Below, piece by piece: positions 32,701-45,800 of a DNA stretch of 64,000 bases. The notes beneath the pieces are model-generated. The model saw nothing but the letters and a program-made list of their open reading frames with translations, was not told the origin of the DNA and did not search any database. The stretch lies in contig NC_091047.1 in assembly GCF_963966145.1 (NCBI RefSeq), positions 9,114,001-9,178,000 on the forward strand, written 5' to 3'. How positions within the stretch are numbered: the stretch's first letter is position 1; each line of letters starts with the position of its first letter. This DNA comes from Tenebrio molitor (taxonomy: Eukaryota > Arthropoda > Insecta > Coleoptera > Tenebrionidae). The translations under genes and the position numbers were made by a program.

Positions 32701-32999
32701 CAGAAAAATTGACGAAGGAATCGTTGAAGAAAATCCAGGAAATTGAGAATTATCAAAGTCGAGGTCCGAAATCAACAGGAGTACAGTCGGTAATTTCACA
32801 AATTTCGGCATTATCAGTGAGAAACAAAGATGAAACTCCGGAAGAAAAGAAAGAAAGAAAGAAGTTGTTAAGGGAGTGTAAAAGAGAGCGACGTATTGAG
32901 AAGAAAGCTAACTCTTTAGCGTTCAAGGAAGAAGCAAAGAGACAGAGTAAAATCAGCATGAATAATAGGAACAATGTGCAAGGGAATAAAATTTTGTAA
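26800..32999 (+). CDS. LTV1: LTV1, 40S ribosomal subunit biogenesis factor
   Basis: Five coding exons join in frame to 450 aa: 26800-26802 (ATG only), 26870-27242, 27295-27611, 27663-27968 and 32646-32999. Recognisable LTV1 blocks are KKKAISFQLVHRSQQDPL, APQRVLLPL, EEQHKYGIYYNDD, the LSRAAPVSGPQLHLDPDVV junction, an acidic centre, ETKSRFTNYSMTSSVIRRNE with QLTLLDDRFEK, EKWDCESILSTYSN-YNHPK, and a C-terminal basic helix KKERKKLLRECKRERRIEKKAN. LTV1 binds late pre-40S particles and must be phosphorylated and released before export and maturation. The start codon is an exon by itself as far as coding goes, spliced phase 0 to CCT. The last intron is 4.7 kb against about 50 bp for the others and carries a Tc1 transposon. 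Confidence 0.93.
28388..29791 (-). mobile_element. Tc1-like DNA transposon in LTV1 intron
   Basis: The 1404-bp element starts CAATTGCGAGCAT, ends in its inverted complement and is flanked by TA on both sides (28386-28387 and 29792-29793). TIRs run about 38 bp, with two or so differences. It carries a transposase gene antisense to LTV1. Confidence 0.9.
28606..29613 (-). pseudogene. Tc1 transposase (DD34E), one in-frame stop
   Basis: Reading from ATG at 29613 the frame runs to a TAG at 29151-29149 and then continues in the same frame to a stop at 28606, about 335 codons in all. The N-terminus has the helix-turn-helix recognition part (MLERGFSEVRIADQLGL and a second HTH with TARRRIRET). The catalytic residues are Asp in VIFSDEKVF, Asp in FQQDNCPVH and Glu in SPDLNPIENMW, with 34 residues between the last two (DD34E). 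Apart from the single amber codon after EKVFQSA no frameshift is visible. That suggests recent death or a sequencing error. Confidence 0.85.
29813..29973. repeat. Palindromic repeat next to the Tc1 element
   Basis: AAAAATAGTTATT at 29813-29825 recurs inverted at 29961-29973, and a second inner pair (AGTAAAGTA near 29840, TACTTTACT near 29911) continues the palindrome. The centre holds CGCACGAGCGCAAATCCGCC. It lies about 20 bp from the Tc1 right end. Confidence 0.5.
29974..32645. other. Rest of LTV1 last intron
   Basis: AT-rich, with only short frames on either strand and no recognised protein. Part may be old transposon debris, but I cannot delimit any further element. Confidence 0.4.
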
Positions 33000-33116
33000 C
33001 AGTTTTGTAGATATGTTTTATTTTTATAGATGACAGAGTGAATGGTAAAAGATTTAGAAATTATCTTTCTTGTTTTATTTCACTCTCGCGTGCTTACAAT
33101 TGTTGCACAAATATTT

Positions 33117-33122
33117 AATAAA
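33117..33122 (+). terminator. Polyadenylation signal AATAAA for LTV1
   Basis: AATAAA about 118 bp after the LTV1 stop in T-rich context. Confidence 0.5.
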
Positions 33123-33841
33123 CGACTGAGTAAATTATGAAACATTTTTTTTATTCTGTATTGTAGCATTTGATTTTGTTTTATTTTTTTGTATTTAAAT
33201 AGCGTATGCTAATAAAGTATATTATTTATTTATTTACATTTATCTTTTCGCTTAATTTCGTCCTTATTGCGCCGCCACTGCCCGCGTCAAATCGGGGCAG
33301 ACAAAGAGGTGCTCGTGAATTATAATCGGCTCAATCCACGACTCATGTTTCGGAATTTTCAAATTCCACAAATCTGGTTTGATTAAGTTTGACTCAGTCC
33401 AAGTTGTCTCTACTTTATGTGTTTGCGTGATTTGAGACCAGGCCCCCCGGGCTTTTTTTCAGTAAACCCGGCGATCACGTGCATTTGCTTACCTCACAGC
33501 TGTTCGACGTTTGTCCTAGCTGGGTTCGTAAACATTCGAGATAAGAATAGACATGCGCAGAACGGTCAGGTGCGTTCGCGTTTCGCGTGCGCCCGTACCA
33601 AGTATGTCTTAGCCGTATGAAATATAGCTGGACAAGGAACTTCGATTTAATATTGTCCAAGCTGTTGCATAGTATGGACGTTGTTGTAAAATGTGCAAGC
33701 AGTTTATACAACAAACGATACGCCGTCAGTATAATAGGACATTGCGATTTTGTCAAATGATCAGTGGTTTTTGCTAGCGATTTTTCGTCTAGCCCGTATT
33801 GGATTTGATATTGCAAAAATTGTTTCGATTTGAAAAAGAAG
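33123..33841 (+). promoter_or_regulatory. Probable MYLIP promoter and 5' UTR
   Basis: The 720 bp before the MYLIP start become GC- and CpG-richer from about 33265 (TTGCGCCGCCACTGCCCGCG), as expected near a promoter. The exact transcription start cannot be placed. No competing gene is seen. Confidence 0.4.
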
Positions 33842-36800
33842 ATGTGGTGCCTCATCAGCCAGCCCAATTCGGTCGTTTTTGAAGTCCGAGTCGACCCCAA
33901 AGCCATCGGCCAGGACTGTCTCGAAAAGGTAAGCAAACCCCTTTTAACCCTCATATACACGGTGATCCAGTCAAACGACATTTTCGCTTGCGCCGCCAAC
34001 GGCAGAAAATGGCACCGCGGTTTTGACACATTCTCAAAAATCCCAGCCCTGACATTGCCCCCTTTATTGCTTAAATAACCGAAATTCAAACCGAATTTAC
34101 ATTGTTTACATTTTTGCGATAAACTTTGACTCGCCGGATGTATCTTGTGCCTTATTCACAATCCAAATCCATATCAATTTAGAAAAATTATGCAATTTTG
34201 TACTATTTTTAATTATCACATTGATGTAATCTTCTAAATAACTGTGATTAATTAGTTTTTTGGCATGGGTCAGGTCGCTCAGTGCTTATCGCGATATTAA
34301 AACATTTTAGGTTATGATTGGTGCGGTCATTTGCACAGATATGTATCCTTTCAATCTTGAACGTTATTGAAATTGTACCTATTGTTAATATCGCGTTGTT
34401 TTAATTAGTTGTGTTAAGTAAACAATTATTTTACAACAATTTTTCACGCAATCAATGTGTTTTGTAAAAGTTGAAAGTCCAATCAAAGGTACCGTTCAAA
34501 GTCCAATGTTCAAAGACAGGTAATAATAATTTTAGGCGCGATATCAGTTCGTGGCACGTTTACCGTTGTATATTTTGTATATTGAACATTTGTTCCTGTA
34601 TCTAATGAAATCATGACGAAACGGCTTTATAGCCCAAGTACTCTTTACCACGAGAAATCGCTACGTAAGTTGCTCGTTTTTAAACATCAAAAGCACTTTT
34701 TGCCGATCGTAAACTTTGCAAATGGAATATGTAAGCCGCTGCCGCTTTTGTAACATTCGATACCCACTACGAGTCTAATTAAAAAAATAATAATCATGCA
34801 GTTGCGCCTGAATTCGACAGAGTTTGTTGACTTCCGAAGTAGCATCGAAACTACTAACAAATTATAAATATGCATTAACATTACTACCATCAATCATATT
34901 TTTTATCAGTGATACGTTACTCATGTAATGATAGGGACGAGTTGAGATTTGGCCGGATTTGACCCATCCTGACACAGTTAATCGTGATTCTCGTTGAGGA
35001 ACGGTCGAAAACATTTCCCTAGAATAATGCTAATTTTATGCAGATTGTGGTATCAGACAAAGAAAATTTTTGTGCATATTATTTTACTGCGCATATATGA
35101 ATATTTATTTTTACGCCAACTAAATTGTATATTGTAAATTTTGTGCTGAACTGGTGGAGCGTGTGAAAACCCGCAAACTTAGGCTATTGTTTGTAAAAAA
35201 TATCAACTTTATGGTGTGCACGAAGTCATGAAGATTATTTGTTGTTTTGTAGTGTTGTCAAGTCCAGGAATATCGACTAAAGTCCCACCAGTAAAGAACA
35301 ATCGAACTTTTCAAAATTTAAATATACGACCTCTCAACATTTTCACTTATCCCTCAATTTAGACCCCGAGGACTGTCTCTTTGTTGGCTTAATTTATAAC
35401 TTCAGTCGACATTTCTTGGGATTTTAAGAACACTGTAAATGTGATAAGATTTAAAACTCATTTATTTGTCCGTAACTCGACATCTTAATTTAGACGCATC
35501 AATTTATCAACAAATTCCCCCTTAGCTGTGCTACATTTACCGGAAATAATCTCTCGGTAGGTCCAAACAAAATATGAAATTCAAATGAAGATACTCATTT
35601 CAATTTTAATTATCACTCTTTGTCGTGCTCGGGGACTATTATTAAGTTTTAATTTTTGCAATTCAAAAGGAAGGGCCCAAACGTTTTTGTACGGATTAAT
35701 TAAATTTCGAGTGGATGCAACTTTCAATAGACAAGTTGTGAGTAATCTGCGAGTAATTATTCCGAAAAATGCATGACCTTTGGTGGGTTTATGGTGCAGT
35801 GTGGGCTGCACTCTACAACGTTGTTTACACCGTCCGAGCCATAATTCGATAATTTTGAATTTAAATGTGACCATTTACAGTTTATCCTCGCAGATGCGTG
35901 TCTCTTTATTTAGCAATTGCGTTGTCTATTGTTTGGCAACCACTTACACAATTGTATAGGGCCTTTAATGACAAAATGGAGCTGTTATTTGTACCAGGAT
36001 AATGCGTGCGCTCGTGTTTATCCTTTGCGAACGAACCTCAAGGTGATTGAATTTATTAAAAAATAAAAAAATCGATGTTGGCACATGAAATGCGTAAAAG
36101 AGTAATGGTTTTGTGGAGTCAATTATAACTGAGAAGTAACTGGATTAGTCCAGGTTGGGAGAGGAAAACCTGGAAGCGGTTGGGAAATGGCGACTGAACA
36201 CGATTTGGCAAAAATATGTTTTAGAGCTTCCTGGTTTCATTTCGGTGTCTAGATTTTTAGTTTGCAGTGATTTTTTTGTCGTGAGCAAGAGGGCATGATA
36301 AACGGTTGAAATTAGCAGGCGAAATCGGACGGGAACAGTGTAATTAAAATGGTTGAAATTTCCCAAAGCGCCCACAAACATGTTCGCAAATAAATTTCTC
36401 CCACGCGGGTACGTCCACGACCCTTCTCTCATTTAAACTAAATCGATCTGTAAAAATCTGGTTGATTCGATGCTGGTCGAAGTTTTGTGCAGTCGGTCTG
36501 TCGGTTTTCCACTAGGTCGCTAACGATCCCAGGCCGGGGCTTAGGTCAGCAGCAGATCGTCCCATCCATTGGCGAGAATTTATTCATGCAAACTAGTTGA
36601 AGTTGCATTCGCGTGGAGCGTGATCCGTAATACGTCGGTCGAAGATTTCACGTTCCATTGCCAACTGGTGGTTTTAAATAAAATTTGGCTTTCGCCGTCG
36701 TCAGTGGAGTTCATGCAACGAGGAGGGCCTCGAGTGTCTTCACCACATATTTATTTATGTAAAGTCGACTAAGAGAGCGTCTCTTTCAATCTGAATTTTA

Positions 36801-39800
36801 AAAGTCGAAAACATTTTTTGCGTCACTCTTTCAAAAAGTTGGACTAATCTAATCAGTAATCGGAATAAGAATGAGGGAAGAGTTGCGAAGTTAAATTAAA
36901 TTAGACAGCACTCGGCGATGTGTTTCGTCTTTTTTACACTTGCGGTGCGCTGTTTTTCCGGAGACGGTGCGAGTTTGCTTTGCATTTCAAGCAGTCGGCG
37001 CCTCCGCTGAAAGACATTAATCTAAACAGTTTTCAGGATCCGTGGCATGAGAAAAACTGGCGAGTGTCGCCGCCATAATTGCACAATCGCGAGTTCTGCA
37101 CCTTTCTGTCATACAGATGAGGGCTCGACATGGAGTTGTTGCTTTTTGCGACGCTCGACTACATAAATTACGGCGGTCTTAATCGCAGAATCCAGTGGAG
37201 TAGAACCGAAATAGAGATTTCGAGCACGTAAAATACTTAGATTAGTTTGTGTTTGACTCTTGCATCTGGAGTTATTATACATTTCCTCGGCTCCTTCGAG
37301 ATTTTAATCTTGCCCCCGTACGGGGTATTTTCTTCACAAGCTCATACCGCCCAAGATATGGACACGGTGTTAATGTTATTACTTTCTTAGCTTTGGCTTC
37401 GTCGTAAAACGAACTTCTACGGATAGAACGAAGTATTTTAGAGGTTCTCACGAAAAGGTCAAGGATTCCGTGAAAATCTCGATAAATTCTTAGATTTTAC
37501 AACTGCACGGTTCGCTTTATAAAGCTGAATTGAAAATAGACCGGCGGATTGATTTTTCCTGTTTGTAATCACCTCATAAATATCACGCCTACTAGTGCAC
37601 AATTTTTTTTTTATTAATTTTCTTTCAGCAGATAATTAAAACCTGTTTCATTTGTAGTAAATGAAAAATCTATTTCACGTGAACTTCTGCTCTGGTAGCA
37701 GCGACAAACAACCTGTTCTAAGCGAAGGTCGCTTTTATTTTTAATATTGTAAACACGAGTGAGATTTGTTGATTATTTCACAAATGTCTGTCGGCGCGAA
37801 TTGAAAAGGATCTGTCGGTTTTTTGTTATCGCTCGACCGCTGCGGTTTAAATCTAATGGTGGGGTTAATCATGAAAATGTCCTTATCAATATGGACGACC
37901 TCCAAACTCCTTTGTGATAGTCTCTCCCCTTGTTTGTTCGCGACAAATGCACTTCCAGAGTACGTCTAGTACAAAACAACCATACGGAAGCGGAAATTTC
38001 ATAAACCGCATCGGAACTGGCGAGAGAACGATAACCTCCAGAACTAGAACTCGAATCTGTTTATTTCGTGATGGACGAAATTCGCAGTTTAAATCCATCA
38101 AAAGTGGCATTTGAACGCGCCAACTTAATTTAACGTTTTATTGGAGGATTTAGCCACTTGGCAGCTTCTAGACATGGCAAACAAATAGAACACGCGTGCA
38201 CGTCGTGATAATGGTGGAGTTGCTCGTTATTCCCGAAACGTAGGAGGATGCCACACATCCACAGCTCCATCAAAAGAGAATTGTTTTGTCTTCGTCGTCC
38301 GTATTTGGATCGGCTTTGTGCACGAGCCGATGACTAACGAGGTTATTCCCTAAAAGAAATATTATCTTGGCCGTTGCTTTTATTTATCATCTTGTTTGTA
38401 AACGAAGATGTATTTTCGTAAAAAGGTCAACAGTTCCTCGTGGTGCGCCCAGAAAAACGTCCACCCTCACACCCACACTTGCCGGAAATTAAATTTCACA
38501 TCGATCGACTTGTCGCTGAATTTTTCACTTCATTCCCGATAGTATCAATATTTCTTGAGCGCTGTGTTTACGGTGCTAATTATAGGCCGGCGATAATTGT
38601 ATCAGCACACACTGGCAGTCCAAAATAAGAATCGGGGTCGTAAATATGCTTTCGCACATGTATTTTTTATTCGCCGACGATTCTCCCCGAAAGAGGGTTG
38701 AACAAGTGGCAAAAACGTGATGTCATAATCTGGTGTGGTGGCGCCTGCCGTGCAAGAAAGCGACGAATTCAATTTTGATGCATCGAAGCAGTGAAAGTCG
38801 CCTTTGTGATTTTTGTTCATTGGTTTTATTTTTTCAACGCCACGTCTTCGCCAGCTTTCTATTATTACAAAATTACGACCCACTGTAGGAAACAAACAAA
38901 ATATATCAACAATGAGGTACGACTAAAAATATAGCGATAAAGGAGAACGTTATCAAACAATTGTCGTTGACACATTTTTTCCACTTTATTGCTCTTCTGT
39001 ATCTCGATTCCTTTTATTAATCTCGCGACGTTCCTCGAGCGCCGATAATTAATTCCCATTGATTAATTAAATAAAAGGCTTCAGACTTCAATAAATTATT
39101 GGGAGCTGTAATTTAAATAAATTACACCAAGTTCTCTGTAATTTTCTCCGTTGCATTAAATGGGAATTATGCTAAGTTTTGTTTTGTGCCGTGTAATTTA
39201 TTTCCTGGCTGAGAGTGCAGAAAACTGCGACAGATACTATGGTATTATTTGGTAAAATTAGGTTTTTTATGTCGCTGGACAACCAAACAATAATTTTGCG
39301 CGTAATGTGTCTTATTAGAATAAATACCAAGTGCATTGACTCTCTGATAACATTTATTTACCACATTTTTCTACTCTCGGAGTGGAATCCATCGTCTGTG
39401 CTGTAACTGCGCACTTTGGTGTTTTAAATATTGTCTCCTTAGGGAAATCATTTGCAATAACAAATACTGATTAGCCTAATTTATGACGAGGTAGGACCGT
39501 TCACCATAAGGTCGCATATTACAGTGACAAATGCTAATTATAAACTTGACTCTTATGGTAAACAGGAGGATTAAACTGGGGATCACAATGGATTATAAAC
39601 ATAAAAAACAACAGCAAATAGAAGGATAATAATGTTTATATTTGTACACTTAACCTCATTACCATCTCGTAAGCCCAAAATAGGAACGGACTGCCGAAAC
39701 TAGTTCATCCTGACGTAAATTTGCGAATTGTCGACAGCTTGATCGATGAAAATACATTTCGCTTATTAAACGGGAGGTGTGTCCTGCCATCCTGTATTAT

Positions 39801-42800
39801 TTATATAATGAAGCTATTGTTCTTTGACGTTGCACCGTCATGAATAAACGAAATTGTTTATTTATTTATAGCCGGAGCATATGTATTTGCTCGGGTTCAT
39901 TTTTAAATCTGGTAAAACAATATTGACCTTCCGAAATCTGCTTATTTTCAAAAGAAGCGAATAACAAACTATTGTTGCTGTAGTAATTCGATACAATTTT
40001 CGTTATTTTAGCGTAGGTAATAGTGTTTGTTTAAAAAGAGAGTGCGTGCATGAATACATTGTGTACGAGGTAAATAGTCCAAAGTCCAACTCGATCAGCG
40101 GTTCCCAACGTGTTCACGTGCACATCTCGGATTCCGCGTCTTGCCGATACCTCACCCACAATCGCTCTTCTGTAAATATCGACAAACCTGCGACCTTGAC
40201 TAGAATTTGAAGGACCCACCTAGCTGTATCAGTTAAGATAATTGGACTCGCAAATTACAAGTGCATTGCCGCAAATTAGATTTGTCTGGTGTCCTTTACC
40301 TTGTGCGAATTTTCCTGTGGCTTCGCGACAGGATTTTGCCAAGATTTGGTGGCTCCAATAAAAGTAGTGTTGTTCAAACCGGATTGTTTTATGGCTGCAG
40401 CAATATAACAGCTAGACCCCCAGAGTCCAAAGTCCAATTTTACCTCTCATTCGCGGCATGCTCTCTCATTAAAAGTCGGCTGCCCGGTATAAGCAGCCAC
40501 GCTTATGATGTCATCAATTTATTATGGGATTGCCGGCCAATAATGCCAGTGGACTTTGTACCCAACGTTTCCTTGAAACCTGTGCACATATGACTAACGT
40601 CACGTTCAACCAGCGAAAGCGCGGTCGAAGCAGGTCTGCCACGCTGTTGCCAGCACTGTAGTGCCATTATGGCTTCCATAACATCATTTACGACCGTTTG
40701 GTACCTGATTAGAGACTTGCTCTGCACGTAATGTCATATTTCAGAACAGACGGCATTGCGGTGTTCTGTTTACTTTAAACGTTCTAATGGTGAATCAGAA
40801 AGCATCTTTCAATAAAACTTGTTCGTTATCAAAGCGAGATACCAGGGATTGTCCTGTGACTTCCTCGACTTTCGTGTTTTGAGCGCGTGGGCCTGTGCGA
40901 AGGTCAGAGTCCTGGCGGTGGTGCCGTCCAGATGGTACCGCAAAGCCAATCAGAGCGAGTGACAAGGTTCGTACGAATTCTGCGAAACCTCATTACGATA
41001 AAACGATCAATCTCGGTGTAAAAGAGAAAGAGAAGTAGAAGGTCGCGAGTCGTTGAAGGAAGCCCGGCATGACTAAAGATTGGACTTTGTTCGAGTTCGA
41101 ATGAATGCCAGCATTGGAATCTCCCCTTTTACTTGATCAACAGCCTATAAGTAAAATTAGACTCGACGCCGTCAAAGTTCAAAAGTTATTTTTAATGAAA
41201 CTCCATAAAGGGAGGCTTATTGAATTTTATTGAGTCTGGCTGGGGTAAAATCAATTGCCATTTTCCGCCGCTCGATTGTTATCAGTGGATTATTGTTTCA
41301 TCGAGCAAGAGGGGCTGCAACGCCCTCCTTATCTACTTATCGAACCGAATTTTTTCCTAGCGGGTTACGATAAATACGAGATATTAACAATCGACTTATT
41401 TTTATTGCAATCACAAATGCGCACTCGAGATCGTCATGTCAAATCAAAGGCAAAACTGGAATCGATTAATTGTTGTGTTTGGTAGTTTGGGCGATTATTT
41501 AAAAGTGAATCACGTTTGTTGACCTGCTGCAAGATTAAATGGGCATTGAAATATAATTGCGCGATTGAATAAGGTTTTAATTGGGCCGCAGATCTTTTAT
41601 TTCACCGTTTTACCCAAGTTGCTTCCAATGAACACGGAAAAACGTGTCACGAGGTACTCGGTGACCCATTTATGACAGCGGTCGTGTTGACTATTTAAAA
41701 TACAAAATTTCCGAGTCGTGTGGATGCCAAATAGTTCTTTTCAGACATTCCTCCGTCCGCGGAAAGATTTTATTTAAAAATTCAGATCAACGGCGCTTTT
41801 CTAAATTAAGATTTTAAATTGAAAAGAAATTCTCGGCTGAAAGAAAAATCTTTTAAGCCGCTTTTTCCGATGAGGCGCGGCGCGCTGTACTTTTTGAGTA
41901 CCTAAACAAAAAATTAAAACGATTGGAGCGGTACGTGATTTGACTCTGGGCGAAAACCGAAAAGTGATTATCCGTTTTCTCGGTGTATATTTTAATTTCA
42001 TATGTGATACATGTCAGCATTTCCATGTTTATCGATGACGGCTCGCGTATAAAACCAGGCACTACGTGACGATCGAGAACTGAGGAAAACGCGGAACAGG
42101 AGACCGGGACGCAAGGCGTCATTCGATGACCAACCTCGAAGGGTACCACTCATAGTACCAGAGTTGGATGTTTAAGTTACGAAAGGACAATAAATCTTCA
42201 TTCAGTTCCTATTTTCTTTTTTATACTCTGACATCAGAAGTGGGATAAAAGACCCGAATAAGTGGTGCAGTGAAAAATAGTTGCTGTAGTGAACAAGTAC
42301 GCAAGAAATAATGCCCCGTTCACGAGCCGCCTCGAGATCACGCTCCAGATGTGGACCCCGGGACTTGGGACTTCGGAGTACCAGGTCCAGGCCCAGATCT
42401 CATGACAGTCGACCTAAGCATCGCAGGTCGGGGAAGGAAGACGGCGTCATTGTCGTAGGACCCCGAGGTCGACAACGGAGGGTCGTTCAGGGAGAGCTCG
42501 GAAGCGACACCCGAGCCAGAGTCGTACCAGCTCCTAACGCACGGAGAAGACGGTCCCGCGTCTGAGTGAGATTATATTTAAGAGAATGTCGGACGTGGTA
42601 AGATGGGTAAGACAACGAAACGAGGTAAGCGACGGGACCATTAGCAGCCAATATTGCATATCTCCGGTTGGACGGTAGAGTAACGAGCCATTTAGCCCTA
42701 TCAAAATTGCGGGAACCAGCAGAGGTCTGGTACGGAGGTCTTCCGACTCGTTTTTTTACCCGGGCCGAGTGGAAGGAGGGGTTAACGCAAAATTTCGTTC

Positions 42801-45800
42801 CGAAACGCGATCCCATCAGCTTGTTATTTAATATGTTCGCTGGCGTCCCCAAATCACGCTAACCGTCGTCTTTTGAAAAACTCGCGCTAAACCATCAATT
42901 GAAAATTCCACGGAGTCCGAAAGACCAGGTAAAGTTGGTACTGGAAGGTATCAAGGACGAGAAAAGGAAATTCACGATTTACGCCGCGGAAAATAAAGAA
43001 CTAACACCCTTATCGGCCTCTTAAAAACGCCAAAATCATCGGTTACGTCATCGGCGTCAGACGCGACGCAGTCAAGTACCTCTCGGGTTCCAACAGGAAC
43101 ACAACAAAACCAAGGCCGAACAGTACCTAGAGTAAGATGCTTTACGTGAAATTAACGGGCCACGTATGCCGCTCGAATTTCATTCTAGGCCGGGAAGAAT
43201 ACTGATCAATAAGGACCGAAACGGGACACAAAACTCATCATTCGCCCACTTGGACGATCCATTATTTTAATTACTCTTTGCGGACTACATTGGGAACCGA
43301 AACTCGCACACGTGCGGTCTAAGATGTTGAAGGTGTTTTACGAAATACGATACCCTACATAACGTCTTAACCAGACAGAATTTTACCCAACTACATGTAC
43401 TACGGGAAGATGTTCATATTTTACGCAAAAATAAACCTGATACCGACAACCAACGGTTTATGCGTAGGCTGCGCGCTACCGGGTGAATCAAATAACAAAC
43501 CATTAACCCTTTATGCGGAGATTCTAGGCGTAATGACCCATCTGCGTGGCCTTTGCACGTCTACACGAAATAGTTACGACAAAATCTACAAATTCGGCAA
43601 GGACGCTTACAACGTCGGATATTCGAAACTGGCGACGACCGCTGCGAATCGGTAAATACGTGACCAGAGACGGGGTTAACGTGAGATGGAGGAATTGGAG
43701 GCGATGGCCGGCCTTTTGGATGTCTTCGATGAGTTCCCAGAGTGCGGGACTGATTATAATTCAGAAACGATCGGCGTTAGGCACTATCTTGGCGGAACGC
43801 GCATCACCGATCAACCACCGGCCGCGATCATTTTTATATTTTTGAACGGGACGAAACACGAAACCCCCATCCCATACGCCGCGTTCATCACCCAGACAAT
43901 CATTGCGAACATTCGGCTCGGGCTAAATGGCAAGGTCCATAAATCCATCGAGATAACTGCAAGCTACGCACTAATGAGGTATCGACAGATGACACAGGGT
44001 CAACTGGAACTAGAGAACCGGGAGATCCCCCATGCGGCGGCTGTACGAGCACGGATGGAGTAGGAGACTGCCGAGTACCGGGCTGAGCAGAACAACGTCC
44101 GGACGTTGTGGAGGATCTGGTGATGATCCGCGGCGGCAGCCAGGCGGCCACGGGTACCAGTCGGGATTTGCTCCTGAGGTGGCGAGCCCCATCCGAGGTA
44201 GTGGAGGTGCTGAGCCACGACCGGGACGAGATAGCGGACCTCCCGGGGACTCCCCGATTGCAGTTGCGGGATAGTGGAGTGGCGGCGGCAGAGAGCAGGA
44301 GGCCGTGGATCCACTACGGGGAGAGGACAGTACTGGTCGAGTACTGGACAGGGCCAGGGAGGGTGGTGAGACCCTCTCTGGGGGGCTAAACTCTTGATCG
44401 GTCAGCACTCCGCCTGTGCGAGGCGTCGAGGGCTGATTTGCAGGTGTCTGATGCCCAGGTCACACGGGCCACGCCGGTGCTTCGGAGGTGACCAAACGTA
44501 GATTGCGGGCCGAATTAAGCGCCTCTAGTATTAAGTTCGCTTAAAGCGGGGGTATATCGTTCCTTTAGTATCAGTACGTTCCTTAGTTATAGTGCGTTCT
44601 TTCGTAGCGTTTATTTCGAACATGTATCACATTAATCTGTAATACTTGGCCCAAGTTTGCAAAATTCACAGGTTGTGCTGTGTGTCCTTCCGTTGGGTCG
44701 ACGAACGTTTCGGCATGAATCGTTCAGGGACAGTTAGTCTAGTCACCCTAGATCGGTAGATGGAACCAGATGTACAACCTGGGGTTATAGTCGGTACATG
44801 TGCACTGTACCAGGTTGACAGAACCCGCTAGACTTGCGTAGATATTAAGTTCGTAAAATCACTTAGAATAAGAGCTTTGGGGATTAAGCACGACGGGGTA
44901 AATTGTTCCGGTCAACAATTGAAAGATGTTCCGATTTCAGGAAGCAAGCTGGGTAGTCCTGGATTGGCCGTCATCCGCGTGCCAGTGCCAATAGCGAGGA
45001 CGCTATTGCTTGTCAGGAAGGGCCGTGTCAGCATTTCCATGTTTATCGATGACGGCTCGCGTATAAAACCAGGCACTACGTGACGATCGAGAACTGAGGA
45101 AAACGCGGAACAGGAGACCGGGACGCAAGGCGTCATTCGATGACCAACCTCGAAGGGTACCACTCATAGTACCAGAGTTGGATGTTTAAGTTACGAAAGG
45201 ACAATAAATCTTCATTCAGTTCCTATTTTCTTTTTTATACTCTGACATACATGCGAGAGAATAATGAATGCGCTGCTGGAGGCGACGATTAGAATAATTC
45301 GTGTTTATTTAGACGCAAAAAACTGAAGGCTGATAAATGTCTGGGTTCGTAAAACGTTTGTTTCATTTTTGTTTGAGCAGTGTCGAGGTTCTTGGCGGCG
45401 CAATTGTCAGATGGCGGCGGGAAAATAGACCTGACAAAAAATGAAAAGTAAACAGGGGAAAAGATAATAAACTTCGATTATTTTTAATCTGTCACGTATG
45501 AATGCTATTACGAAAGTTTAAAATAGACGCTTGCGAATGTTTTATGAAAAAAGTTGTTGGAGATTTTGATCCGAAATAAAAACAACAATTAACATGTTGC
45601 CCCTAGTTGCGCAAGAAAAGTTACATAACGCTTTCAAATTAGCATGAAGTGTGCGCTTCTAATTAAAATTTTCATAATAAAGGTCATCACGATTTTGTGT
45701 TTTTCACTGTCTTGATGTTCTATTTGCTTTGTTTCAGGTGTGCGAATTCGTGAACGTGAGATATGAATCTGATTATTTCGGTTTAAAATACGAAAACCAT

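Larger units (their letters stand above)
42012..45247 (+). mobile_element. Non-autonomous LTR retrotransposon
   Basis: Two 222-bp LTRs flank 2792 bp. The element lies between TACA repeats (42008-42011 and 45248-45251), a 4-bp target duplication usual for Ty3/gypsy. The downstream CAGAAGTGGGATAA after the 5' LTR sits at the primer-binding position, and AGGAAGGGCC precedes the 3' LTR as a weak polypurine tract. Inside, 42635-43000 encodes a gag-like stretch (RLDGRVTSHLALSKLREPAE, then W-Y), and RCFT followed by stops near 43136 looks like a broken zinc knuckle. No reverse transcriptase, RNase H or integrase motif is visible, and there are stops throughout. With LTRs that look the same base for base, it was probably mobilised in trans by a relative. 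Confidence 0.85.

Noticed and set aside
33475..34089. 204-aa minus-strand frame over the MYLIP start
   Set aside because: It is antisense to MYLIP exon 1 and its leader and has no recognisable domain.
42311..44408. Several Arg- and Pro-rich frames on both strands inside the LTR element
   Set aside because: They overlap each other, are short and lack domain motifs; treated as decayed retrotransposon interior.
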